Position numbers and translations under genes: made by a program. A DNA stretch of 64,000 bases from Oscillospiraceae bacterium MB24-C1 (GTDB lineage: Bacteria > Bacillota > Clostridia > Oscillospirales > Ruminococcaceae), in the NCBI GenBank assembly GCA_030913685.1, contig CP133187.1:930001-994000 (forward strand), given 5' to 3'. Under the pieces are notes generated by a model that worked only from the letters and a program-made list of their open reading frames with translations, was not told where the DNA came from and did no database searches. Positions 24,726 through 34,000 of this stretch are shown piece after piece. The stretch's first letter is position 1. Every line of letters starts with the position of its first letter.

Positions 24726-25620
24726 CTTCATCCCCTCCATTCCATTTTCCGGTCGCTTTTGCAAGCGCCATCGTGCGGCGGGCGCGTTCGACCACAGGGG
24801 CATCGATCATCTTACCGTCAAGGGCGATAACACCGGAGTTGCGCGCGTTCGCCTCGCGAATTGCCGCAAAAATGCGCATCGCTTTGTCTATCTCTTTGTC
24901 AGTGGGGGTAAACAACGTGTTGATACGATCCACCTGACGCGGATGGATGGCGACCTTACCGTCATAGCCGATGTTTTTGATGGCAAGGGTGTCCTCAACC
25001 AGCCCCTCCTCATCGTTGATATCAGAATACACCGTGTCGATGGCCTGAATACCCGCCGCTCTGGCAGCCAGTGCAATGACGTTTCTAGCGTAATACAGCT
25101 CGGTACCTTTTGCGGTGCGGGTGGTCTTCATGCTCGCGGTAAAATCCTCACCGCCGAGCGATAGTGCGACGAGTCGCTTGCTGGCCATAGCGGTTTCTCG
25201 GGCGTTGAGCAGACCAGACGCCGTCTCAATGATCGCCATGATTCCAATGCTGTTTTCCTCGATGCCGGCGTCTCGTTCAATGCGGGAAATTTCGTCGCAG
25301 ACCTCGTGGACGATCTCTGGCGATTCACACTTGGGTAGGCGTATCAGATCCGGCTTAGCCCGCACGATAGCTTCAAGGTCTTGGCGTCCGAACGGTGTAT
25401 CCAATCCGTTGATGCGCACGACCAGCTCGCTTTGAGAGATGCGGGGCCGGCGCAACGTGTTATAGACCAGAAAGCGCGCCGCATCTTTTTCAGCGACCGA
25501 AACCGAGTCTTCAAGGTCGTAAACCAGGCAGTCGGCGCGGTATAACGGCGCCTGCGCTATATTGGCCGGATTTGAAGCGCTGGCATACAGGACACTTCTT
25601 CTCAATCGATCTCGGTTCAT
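24712..25620 (-). CDS. citE: Citrate lyase beta subunit CitE
   Basis: A 302-residue HpcH/HpaI-type TIM-barrel lyase that cleaves citryl-ACP to acetyl-ACP and oxaloacetate. Motifs: 'RRSVLYASASNPANIAQA', 'DCLVYDLEDSV', 'VVRINGLDTPFGRQDLEAIV', 'IMAIIETASGLLNA', 'LVALSLGGEDFTASM' and 'GYDGKVAIHPRQVDRIN'. It overlaps citD by four bases and citF by 14. Confidence 0.94.
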   Translation of the reverse strand: MNRDRLRRSVLYASASNPANIAQAPLYRADCLVYDLEDSVSVAEKDAARFLVYNTLRRPRISQSELVVRINGLDTPFGRQDLEAIVRAKPDLIRLPKCESPEIVHEVCDEISRIERDAGIEENSIGIMAIIETASGLLNARETAMASKRLVALSLGGEDFTASMKTTRTAKGTELYYARNVIALAARAAGIQAIDTVYSDINDEEGLVEDTLAIKNIGYDGKVAIHPRQVDRINTLFTPTDKEIDKAMRIFAAIREANARNSGVIALDGKMIDAPVVERARRTMALAKATGKWNGGDEDGVE

Positions 25621-25919
25621 TGCACATCCCCCCTGCTCCAGTCAAATGTTGTTTGATCGCCGGCCCGAAGCAAGGCGGTTTGTACCCGGGAGAGGATCAC
25701 ATGATCCAAGGCGCCCCGATCGACGAGACGGATTGCAGCATCGGGAACCTGCATGATCTGGGCGGCGCGGTGGACTGTCTCGAGAATAGACTTGCCAAAT
25801 TGCGCTTTAAGTACGCTTTCAAGCTCAAGGGTAACACCGCCGCCCTCATTGGGCTCGACCGTCACCAGCACGTCGCCGGATTCCAATCCGCCGGCCTGCG
25901 CCATACGAACTATTTTCAT
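25617..25919 (-). CDS. citD: Citrate lyase acyl carrier protein CitD (gamma subunit)
   Basis: A 100-residue acyl carrier subunit. Ser14 in 'AQAGGLESGDVLVTVEP' is the attachment site for the phosphoribosyl-dephospho-CoA group; 'LDHVILSRVQTALLRA' closes the domain. It starts 20 bases after tctA, linking uptake and cleavage in one transcript. Confidence 0.93.
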   Translation of the reverse strand: MKIVRMAQAGGLESGDVLVTVEPNEGGGVTLELESVLKAQFGKSILETVHRAAQIMQVPDAAIRLVDRGALDHVILSRVQTALLRAGDQTTFDWSRGDVQ

Positions 25920-25939
25920 TGGTTTTTGCTCCCTCCAAA

Positions 25940-27445
25940 TCAGGCTGTCTTGATCTTTTTCTTGCCAAAAACATATTTTTTGCCGAGACTGTACAAGAAC
26001 ACGCCGATAATGGCAAGAAAGATAACAAGGCTGACGGGGCGTGTGACAAAAATAGCGTAACTACCGCGCGAAAGCATGAGCGACTGGCGGAAATAATTCT
26101 CGGTTAGGGGTGCCAGCACCACCGAAAGAATCAACGGTCCGGCGGGATATTTAAGCTTCTTGACGCAATAGCCGAACACGCCGAAGATCACGATGAGCCA
26201 GACGCCAAAAAAGTTGTAATTAAGTGCATAGGCGCCGACACAGCAGAACACCAGCACCAGCGGAGAAAGGTTCTTTTCAACAATGCGGATCATATTGACG
26301 AACAGCGGAATCATCAGCACGTTGGAAAAGAGTAGGAATAGGTTTGCAAGGCACAGTGCCGCGATCATCTCCCAGACAATTCCGGCAGATTTGACCATGA
26401 GTAGCGGCCCAGGCTGCATGCCAAACATAATCAGTACACCCAAAAAGATAGCGGTACCACCAGAGCCCGGAATGCCCAGGGTAATAAGCGGTACCAATGC
26501 GCCGGGTACCGAGGCATTGTTGGCGGCTTCGGGGGCGGCGAGGCCTTCTTCAGCACCCTTGCCGAAACGTTCCGGCGTTTTTGAGACCTTTTTTTCGGTT
26601 GCATAGGCCAAAAATGTGGCAATGGTGCCGCCCGCACCGGGCAGAATGCCGACCAACGTGCCGATAACTGAACCGCGCAGCATGGAGGGCAATGTCCTTT
26701 TAATGACACCAATACCGGGGATGAATTCACTCATTTTAAAGCTTGGCTTACCCAAATTTAAGCGCGTCTCATTCTCAACGTTAAAGAATACCTCGCCCAG
26801 ACCGTACATACCGATGATGACAAAGACGAAGTCGATACCTTCCAAAAGTTCGGGGGCATAATCCCAACGGACGTAACCCGAGATATAGTCCGCGCCAATC
26901 ATGCCAATGACAAAACCGATGGCAGTCATCATAACCGCTTTAAGAATCGATTTGCCCGCTAGCAACGCGATGGTTGCAAGGCCGAGCAGCATCAGCATAA
27001 AGTACTCTGGTGCGCCAAAGTTGATGACCAGACGGCTGATCGTGGGCGCCAGAAAGATCAGGATGAGCAACCCAAAGCTACCGCCGATAAAGCTGGCTAT
27101 GGCCGAAAGACCCATCGCCATGCCACCCTTGCCCTGCTGCATCAAGGGGTAGCCGTCCTCGGCCGTCATGATGGCGGGGGCGTCGCCGGGGGTGTTGATT
27201 AAAATGGCGGTAATTCGTCCGCCATACATGGTGCCCATATAAACGCCAACCAACAGTGCCAGCGCCTGGTCAACAGGCAGCGTAAAGGTCAGCGGAATCA
27301 TCAGTGCAATGCCGGCAGAAGGGCCCAGTCCGGGCAGCGCGCCGACAACGGTGCCCACAATGGAGCCGAGCGCGATAATCAGCATATTGGTTATGGTTAG
27401 CATTGAGAGCGCGCCCTGCCAGAGTGCAGATAAGGTTTCTATCAT
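25940..27445 (-). CDS. tctA: Tripartite tricarboxylate transporter large permease TctA
   Basis: A 501-residue permease with about twelve hydrophobic segments. TctA hallmarks: 'GSIVGTVVGALPGLGPSAGIALMIPLTF', 'GVYMGTMYGGRITAILINTPG', 'GDAPAIMTAEDGYPL', and the repeat-like 'GSVIGTLVGILPGAGGTIATFLAY' with 'TLGIPGSGGTAIFLG'. It is the translocation subunit for a tricarboxylate, here presumably citrate. Confidence 0.94.
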   Translation of the reverse strand: MIETLSALWQGALSMLTITNMLIIALGSIVGTVVGALPGLGPSAGIALMIPLTFTLPVDQALALLVGVYMGTMYGGRITAILINTPGDAPAIMTAEDGYPLMQQGKGGMAMGLSAIASFIGGSFGLLILIFLAPTISRLVINFGAPEYFMLMLLGLATIALLAGKSILKAVMMTAIGFVIGMIGADYISGYVRWDYAPELLEGIDFVFVIIGMYGLGEVFFNVENETRLNLGKPSFKMSEFIPGIGVIKRTLPSMLRGSVIGTLVGILPGAGGTIATFLAYATEKKVSKTPERFGKGAEEGLAAPEAANNASVPGALVPLITLGIPGSGGTAIFLGVLIMFGMQPGPLLMVKSAGIVWEMIAALCLANLFLLFSNVLMIPLFVNMIRIVEKNLSPLVLVFCCVGAYALNYNFFGVWLIVIFGVFGYCVKKLKYPAGPLILSVVLAPLTENYFRQSLMLSRGSYAIFVTRPVSLVIFLAIIGVFLYSLGKKYVFGKKKIKTA

Positions 27446-27460
27446 AGTTTTGACCCTCCT

Positions 27461-27901
27461 TTACAGAAAATTGAAGATGGTGATGGGGATATCCAACCAG
27501 AGGTCAAAGATGGCCCATACCACCAACGTTGCCGTTAGTGCAACTTTTAGGCTGTCTAACAGCGGATTTTTCTCCACCCAAAATACAATGTAAAATATGA
27601 ACAACGCTACAGAAGCAATGATCCCGAAATGCTCCATCAGAAGAATCATTGCGATAAGACCTACAAAATACAAACCCAAGCGAATGAGTTGGTGCTTGTT
27701 CAACGAAAAGTCCGGCGTGGACTTGTCAAAAAAGAACAGTATCACACAGCAAGCAATGATAAGGCATAGCATAACCACCGGCAGGAAGCCCGGCCCTATT
27801 GTGTACTGCGTCTTGAGCGGCCACCCGATGGCCGCAGACAGCATAACGCCGCTGAGCAGTGCCATAACCAGCAGAAACAGCCGGTTACTGGAAAGTTTCA
27901 T
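27461..27901 (-). CDS. tctB: Tripartite tricarboxylate transporter small permease TctB
   Basis: A 146-residue membrane protein with four hydrophobic segments, as expected for TctB. Typical 'GPGFLPVVMLCLIIACC' near residue 36. It is 15 bases upstream of tctA. Function is assigned from topology, size and neighbours. Confidence 0.88.
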   Translation of the reverse strand: MKLSSNRLFLLVMALLSGVMLSAAIGWPLKTQYTIGPGFLPVVMLCLIIACCVILFFFDKSTPDFSLNKHQLIRLGLYFVGLIAMILLMEHFGIIASVALFIFYIVFWVEKNPLLDSLKVALTATLVVWAIFDLWLDIPITIFNFL

Positions 27902-27960
27902 AATGTTTCCTCCTGTTAAAGTCGTGAAAGAATAGAGGTTAGAACACGCATTCTTTAAAT

Positions 27961-27994
27961 AAGTGAAGGAGCGATAATTGACGCTCCTTCACTT
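27961..27994 (-). terminator. Hairpin between tctC and tctB
   Basis: A perfect 13-bp stem AAGTGAAGGAGCG (27961-27973) with CGCTCCTTCACTT (27982-27994), 8-base loop, followed on the - strand by TTATTTAAAG. A partial terminator that would favour the binding-protein transcript. Confidence 0.75.
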
Positions 27995-28033
27995 AGAGGT
28001 TGCGAGGTATAGACAGTAACGCCTGAAAGACTC

Positions 28034-29044
28034 CTAGATGAGGCCCATTTCCTTCATGGCGGTTTCATACTCACCGTTGAGCGTATCGAGATAGCTAGCG
28101 AAATCATCGCCTAACAACAGGTTTTTCTGAACGCCGTTGGCTCCCAGATACTGTTCGTTCCAGGAATTGCTAGCGCTCAGTTCGGTGAACAGCCCCATAT
28201 AATACTGCTTGGCTTCTTCAGAGATATCCTTGGGGGCGGCAATGCCACGGAAAACACCAAGGTTGATATCGTAGCCCTGTTCGATGAGTGTGGGGATCTC
28301 GGACAGCTCTTCATTGCGCTCGGCAGTAGCCAGACCAATGCCGATAAAGTCGCCGGTAGCGAGATACTCACTGCAGCTATTGACGTTGGTGCAAATGAAA
28401 TCTACCTGCTTGCCGAGCAATGCGGTAACCAGTTCGCCGTCGCCCTGATAGGGGATGTAGTTGATATCCTGCTCGGAAGCGGCGATCAGCTTATTGCAGA
28501 TGATGTTGTCGATAGACCCGGTGCCGGTACCGCCAGCGGTACGGGGTGCGGATAGCAACTCTTCCATGCTGGTGATGCCGGAGTCTTTATGTACCACGAT
28601 GATCGAAGGATCAATGCCCAGGCAGGCAATGGGGGTAAAATCCTTGTAGGTCACACCGGTTTTGGTCGACAGCGGCGTGGTTAAAAAAGACGAGGTGACG
28701 CACATCAGGTAATAGTCGTCGCCCGCGTGGGTATTGACATAACCCATGCCCACAGCACCGGAGCCGCCTTCCTTGTTCACAACGTTCATGACAGCACCGT
28801 CAGCAAGGTTTTCAGCGTTGATTATCTTGAGCGCGGTGCGCAGCATAATGTCATGTCCGCCGCCCGGACCGTAGCAGGCTACCAACTCGATAGGCCGTTC
28901 CGGAAAGGTGCTGGTCGCAGGAGAAGCAGCGGACGAACCAGCCGCGACAGGGGCTGCCGACGGGGCGCTGCTGCTCTTGCCGCCGCAGGCAGAGATACTC
29001 ATCACCATCACTGCGGTAAGTGCAAAGGCTATCAGTTTTTTCAT
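28034..29044 (-). CDS. tctC: Tripartite tricarboxylate transporter receptor TctC
   Basis: A 336-residue lipoprotein: 'MKKLIAFALTAVMVMSISAC' with lipobox ISAC at Cys20, a Ser/Ala/Pro linker, then the Bug/TctC receptor domain ('FPERPIELVACYGPGGGHDIM', 'MNVVNKEGGSGAVGMGYV', 'IIVVHKDSGITSMEELL', 'YIPYQGDGELVTALLG'). It captures the tricarboxylate for TctAB. GGAGGA lies before the ATG. It is the first gene of the tct-cit operon. Confidence 0.92.
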   Translation of the reverse strand: MKKLIAFALTAVMVMSISACGGKSSSAPSAAPVAAGSSAASPATSTFPERPIELVACYGPGGGHDIMLRTALKIINAENLADGAVMNVVNKEGGSGAVGMGYVNTHAGDDYYLMCVTSSFLTTPLSTKTGVTYKDFTPIACLGIDPSIIVVHKDSGITSMEELLSAPRTAGGTGTGSIDNIICNKLIAASEQDINYIPYQGDGELVTALLGKQVDFICTNVNSCSEYLATGDFIGIGLATAERNEELSEIPTLIEQGYDINLGVFRGIAAPKDISEEAKQYYMGLFTELSASNSWNEQYLGANGVQKNLLLGDDFASYLDTLNGEYETAMKEMGLI

Positions 29045-29406
29045 TATCTTTTCCTCCTTATTTTTACCCTTATTTCAAAGCACTCTTGCTAAGAAACCTA
29101 AATTAATCAGTTCTAAACCTCATAAATGTTCTAGTCCAAGATACAAATCTAAGGGAACTGTTTTAAACTTGAATTACTGGGGCCTCGACATTGCTGAATG
29201 ACCCAACAGGCGGAATACTTTGATGATATCGGCTATGCTAAAACATGCTGTGAAGTAGTGGCAAATATTCATTTAGCACATTTGTCTTAACGATTAATAT
29301 TTTATCAAGATTTTGACTAAATTGTAAGCATTTTTTCAAAAATTACAAAAATACAGCGTTGTATCTAAACATTTGATTGAATTAGCTACTTTTCGCTTTC
29401 ATTTGC

Positions 29407-29435
29407 TTGTCTAATTATAAAATTCGTGATAAAAT
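29407..29435 (+). promoter_or_regulatory. Promoter of the RpiR regulator gene
   Basis: TTGTCT (29407-29412), 17-base spacer, TAAAAT (29430-29435), 37 bases before the start. The 427 bases from 29045 to 29471 between the divergent tctC and this gene are AT-rich and show no gene; the tctC promoter should also be here but no convincing box was found. Confidence 0.6.
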
Positions 29436-29471
29436 TTATTACATATTATTTCAACCTGCAGGAGGACAGTT

Positions 29472-30347
29472 ATGTCTACAGATATCATAATGACGCTAGA
29501 GCAGCAACTACCGAATATGACAAAATCGCAAAAGCGGGTTATTAATTTTATTATCGATAATCCCGTACGGGCAGCTATGGCTACCATCAACCAGTTGTCA
29601 ACTGAATCGGGAGTTAGCACCGCTACCATTGTGCGCACAACCATCGCGCTGGGGTATGGCAGCTATTCAGACTTTCAGCGTAAGCTTCAGTCACATCTGA
29701 TGCTATACGCCGTTCCGCTACGCCGCATCGAGTCACTGTCCGAGGGCAATGATTCAGAAAAGGCATATGCCGTCAATACCATTCTTCAACAACAAATAGA
29801 CAATCTTGTCCAAACCAGCAGCCACATTACCGAGCAACAGGTTGACGATAGTGTTAAAATTTTGAAAAAGGCGTCTCATATTTATATTATTGCTGAAAGA
29901 AATTGCCGTGTAACCGCTTACTACCTGTACCACAATCTCAACCGCATAACCGACCGTGTCGATCTGTTGACCTACTACGATTTTAACCTTCCTGAGCATT
30001 TGCATCGTATCAAGCCGGGTGATGCCGTTATCTCAATTTGCATGCCGCGCTATGCTGCGCGAATTGTCAACGCCACCCGCATTGCAAAAGAGCGTGGTGC
30101 AAGTGTCATCAGCATAACCGACGCCGCCACCTCGCCCTTAGCGGAGTATTCCGACTGTCTGTTTTCGGTACGTCAGCAGAGTTACGGTCTGCACAATTCG
30201 CAAATGTCTTCCCTGCTAATTGCGGAAATTCTGATCATTCGCATCTGCTGGGAGGATGTTGAAACAGCAAAAAATAATCTATCGGAGGTCGAAGAGATTT
30301 TTCAGTCGCTGCGCCTAAAGCCTGCACACGCGCTAGTTTCCCGTTGA
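29472..30347 (+). CDS. RpiR-family transcriptional regulator (HTH + SIS)
   Basis: A 291-residue regulator. The N-terminal HTH_6 domain has 'NMTKSQKRVINFIIDNP' and 'INQLSTESGVSTATIVRTTI'; the C-terminal SIS domain has 'KKASHIYIIAERNCRVTAYY', 'PGDAVISICMPRYAARIV' and 'GASVISITDAATSPLAEYSD'. SIS domains bind phosphosugars or related metabolites. It is divergent from the tct-cit operon, which it probably controls. GGAGGA precedes the ATG. Confidence 0.9.
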   Translation: MSTDIIMTLEQQLPNMTKSQKRVINFIIDNPVRAAMATINQLSTESGVSTATIVRTTIALGYGSYSDFQRKLQSHLMLYAVPLRRIESLSEGNDSEKAYAVNTILQQQIDNLVQTSSHITEQQVDDSVKILKKASHIYIIAERNCRVTAYYLYHNLNRITDRVDLLTYYDFNLPEHLHRIKPGDAVISICMPRYAARIVNATRIAKERGASVISITDAATSPLAEYSDCLFSVRQQSYGLHNSQMSSLLIAEILIIRICWEDVETAKNNLSEVEEIFQSLRLKPAHALVSR

Positions 30348-30438
30348 GTAAATCAACCGCCCAGAAAATAAAATTATCTTTACAGGTAAGCTTTATATAA
30401 TGCTGTTAATCGACCTACTCAAAAGATATTAAAAGTGT

Positions 30439-30480
30439 CGAAGAACGGGGTTTACGCAAATGCGTAAACCCCGTTCTTCG
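30439..30480. repeat. Perfect 19-bp hairpin after the RpiR gene
   Basis: CGAAGAACGGGGTTTACGC (30439-30457) and its exact complement (30462-30480) around an AAAT loop. It is 91 bases after the regulator stop and has no T-run on either side, so it is a strong RNA structure but not a classic intrinsic terminator. Confidence 0.75.
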
Positions 30481-30530
30481 TATAAGCGTGCAAAAATCCA
30501 GATATGAAAGTACAAGGAGCCCCTTTTCAA

Positions 30531-30754
30531 CTAATCAATTTTTAGCCCTATTTGTCGTCCAAGACAGTACGTAATCATCTCATAGCTGTTTTTCATATTT
30601 TTTCAATTCGCTACCGGGATAGCGTAGATTGCTAACTGATCCCCTAGCTTTTTAGTTCTTTTTAACAAAACCATTCTAGCTCCGTTTTTTAAAATAAAAG
30701 CCCCTGCATTCTTTGCAAGTCTAGCCCAAGGGCTGCCCACTCAATAATTGTCAT
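30531..30754 (-). pseudogene. Possible decayed small gene
   Basis: On the - strand a start-like ATG (30754) opens 'MTIIEWAALGLDLQRMQGLL' and then stops. The neighbouring frame carries 'LAKNAGAFILKNGARMVLLK' and, after a stop, 'NSYEMITYCLGRQIGLKID' ending at 30531. The stretches look protein-like but need frame changes and stop bypass; no family is recognised. It could equally be chance. Confidence 0.25.
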
Positions 30755-30804
30755 TTTTTTTAATTTCTAAAGTATTTTTAGTGATAAATTTATTAATTTT
30801 CCCC

Positions 30805-30833
30805 TTGAAAAACAAATTCAAAAATGATATGAT
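30805..30833 (+). promoter_or_regulatory. Promoter of the surface protein gene
   Basis: TTGAAA (30805-30810), 17-base spacer, TATGAT (30828-30833). The start used here is at 31047, so the mRNA leader would be about 205 bases; no known riboswitch is recognised in it. Confidence 0.7.
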
Positions 30834-31046
30834 TTATTAAGTTTTGTGTTTTTGGCATTAATTTACAAAAATATTTTTTATTATCGTAATATTTTTTATA
30901 TTTCCTACAAATTATTATTTTGCTACAATATTATCCCCCGTATTTATTGTGAATTATGCCGTATTAAACTGATTGTTGTTGAAAAACTCAGGCGGTTTTT
31001 AATAATGAAGCCAAAATCTGCACTACGAAATAAGGAGAAGAGAAAA

Positions 31047-34000
31047 GTGTTAATGTTAACAAAAAACGGATTCTACAAAACACTATCGTTTGCTATGGCA
31101 TGTCTCTTGATGATAAATGCCTGTTTGTTTACGATAAATGCCGCTACGGATGATGGATCACTTTACAAAAACGGAATACGTTTAAAAGATGGAGACCATG
31201 TAACAGAAACCGATGAGCTGACATGGCAGTTAAGTATTTCTGATAAAGCAATGGCACAGGGTGTCACCATTATTTTGCCGGATAGATTGCTGCCAAATAT
31301 CACGGGAGCTAATCTGGATGACCTTTTTGCTACGACTGAAGGCAACGAGGTTTATCTTTGGTCTGAAACCAATCATGACTCTGGCAATTTGGATTCTGGA
31401 GAGCTCGTTTCTGGAGATCCCGATTCTAGTGAGGTGACAATGCGCACAGTGCGCATCCCCTGTATCATCGATGTTTCACAGGTTCACGATGGCCAGATTA
31501 ACATCGCTGGTATGAATCTGAATGTCATTTTGTCTGCTGCTATGCCCTTATCTACACCGACGTTTAAAGCAATGACAGCAGATCCCGTCATTTCTTTGTT
31601 TACTACAAAAAGTGAAGCTGGTAAGACAGTAGCAGATCAAAATATCTCCGATGTCGCTTCTGTCAGTATGTATGATGAATTTTTGCTTCGCTTTAACTGG
31701 GATAATTTAGGCTCGTCGGCCAGTCCGTCAGACTTTTATGAGTTTGACCTACCCGAAGAGGTGAGCAGGCCGACCAGTACAGATTCCATGAACATATATC
31801 CTGTCCCCACTGCCGCCTACCCCGGTTTCCCGGTAGATAAACCTTTCGCGGTTTTAAGCTGGGAAGCAGGTAATCCCACTCTACGCATTACGTTTCAAGA
31901 TCTGGGCCAATATGAATATGGTGGAAACATATATAACGCATTTGAATTGTTGGGCCAAACCGAGATAAATTTTCTATGTAATCTAGATCGCGATGCGCTT
32001 GATGCAGACGATCAGGGAAGAGTGACGATCGGTCTGCCTTCTTCGGTGACGGTTGTTATCGACGAATTGGTTCCCAAGCCACCACAGCTCAATAAAACAG
32101 CCGGAGAGATTGACGAGCACGGTGAGGTAGAGTGGACTATTACATATACACATCCCACCCAAGCTTATCACGGCGAAATCCCCACAAAACTGGTTGATGT
32201 GCTGCCTGATGGCATGGATTATGTCGCCAACAGCGCCCTGACCTCGGTAGATAACGTTGCTCAAACCGGTTTGGTCAATTTCCAAGACGGTATACTTAGC
32301 TGCGACTTATCTTCTATTGGGTCTGGCGAAACTTTAACACTCACCTATAAAACCCGCTTGACAGATTCTGAACTACAAAAAATATGGCTTTCTACTAGTC
32401 CGGACCAAAGATACTCCAACGCCGTCACCGCCGTTCACGACAGCGGAGCGGTTACAACCGAGGGAGATGGCAGCTATACTGTTGTTGTTGACGACAGCTG
32501 GCAAAACAGTATTGTCATTCAAAAAGACAGTCGCACCATCGCACCTGCTTCGGACGGTGACCTTTGGAGAATCGACTGGACAATTACCGTTCGCACGGCA
32601 AGTCGTAACTTTAAAACCCTTGAAGTGATCGACACCTTGGGTAAAGGCCTTAATTTAGAGCCTGGATCTATCGTCATCAAAGCGGATGATAGCCCCTACA
32701 CCGCCGATACCGTTATCACATCAATGGACGGAAAGACCGTTATGACTGTTAAGTTGATTGAAAGCGGCATTCCCGAAACTGCCGCCGCAAAATACGAGAT
32801 CAAATATTCAACAACTGTAAAACCTGAGTATTTTGAGCAAACAGGCGACCTAACCGATGAAAGCCTCAAAAACTTCGCTCAGCTTAGATATGAGTGGAAA
32901 GATTCTGGCAGTGGCACCGGTTTGGTATCACCCCCAGCAATTGAGAAAAACCCCTCTGATATTAATAATGATTTAATTCGAAAAGATAACGGTCAATATG
33001 ATTATGTCAACCACAAAATGCCATGGACTATAACTGTCAACCCTAACAAAGTTAATTTAACCGAGGTTAAGTTAGAGGATGATTTGTCGTCGTCGTCCCC
33101 TGCGCATCGGTTTGTCGCCGATGACGGAGATTCCGTTAAGGCCATTGACGATATTAGAGCAGCTGTCATCGACGGCTTGACGCAAGCAGGGCTTGATTCA
33201 GCTGTTTTAAGCGATGTTACGATAGTTGATAATAAATTGACTATATTGCTCGGGAATCTTGGAGAAAACAGCTTTAAGTTTACAATTAACACCTATGTTT
33301 CTGACAATACGTTTTGGGCAAGCAATCAATCCGGAACCTTTAGAAATACAATTGTCATGAAGCAGGATGGAACCAAAGTCAATGGTCTGCCCATCTCTAA
33401 GGATGTTTCTGCAAATGATTACATCAAAGTTTACAATGAGGTACTCTCCAAAAAGCATATTGGCTTTGACCCCAAAACCAAAAAGGTGACATGGGCGCTT
33501 ACCGTCAATAAAAATGCGTTGAACTTAGGTGACGTCACCATTACCGATACGCTAGCGCAGCATCTCATTTGTAATGTTGACGACGCTAAACTTGACGGCA
33601 CCGCTTTCAGTGGTGACAACACTTTTGAGGTCGATGGACAGAACATTACAATCCGTCTAAAAGATGTACAGAGCAAGCATATCATTACTTTTACGACGAC
33701 CATTGACATTAATGCACAAGAGCTGCGAGAACAACCTGAAATCTCCTTTGTCAATTCGGCCGACATTGTTAGCACAACTAATAATATACCGGTAAATAGC
33801 GGTAACGCTAATCTAAAGGTAATCACTAAAGTGCTCAATAAAAATTCCCCATTAATTAGCGGCATGATTGCCCACTACACCATAGACATCAACCCTTTGG
33901 GTCTAGATTTGCTTGATGATCAGGCTGCCGGCAGCAAACTTCAGGCTGAGGATACCCTTCCTGACGGTCTTTACCTTGATTTAGAAAGCATCAAGCTGTA

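Noticed and set aside
24138-24830. 230-codon open frame on the + strand
   Set aside because: Antisense to citF and citE; composition follows the codon bias of those genes.
30846-31046. Extended N-terminus of the surface protein from ATG 30846
   Set aside because: The region lies within about 10 bases of the promoter -10 box, is AT-rich with no ribosome site, and would bury the signal peptide.
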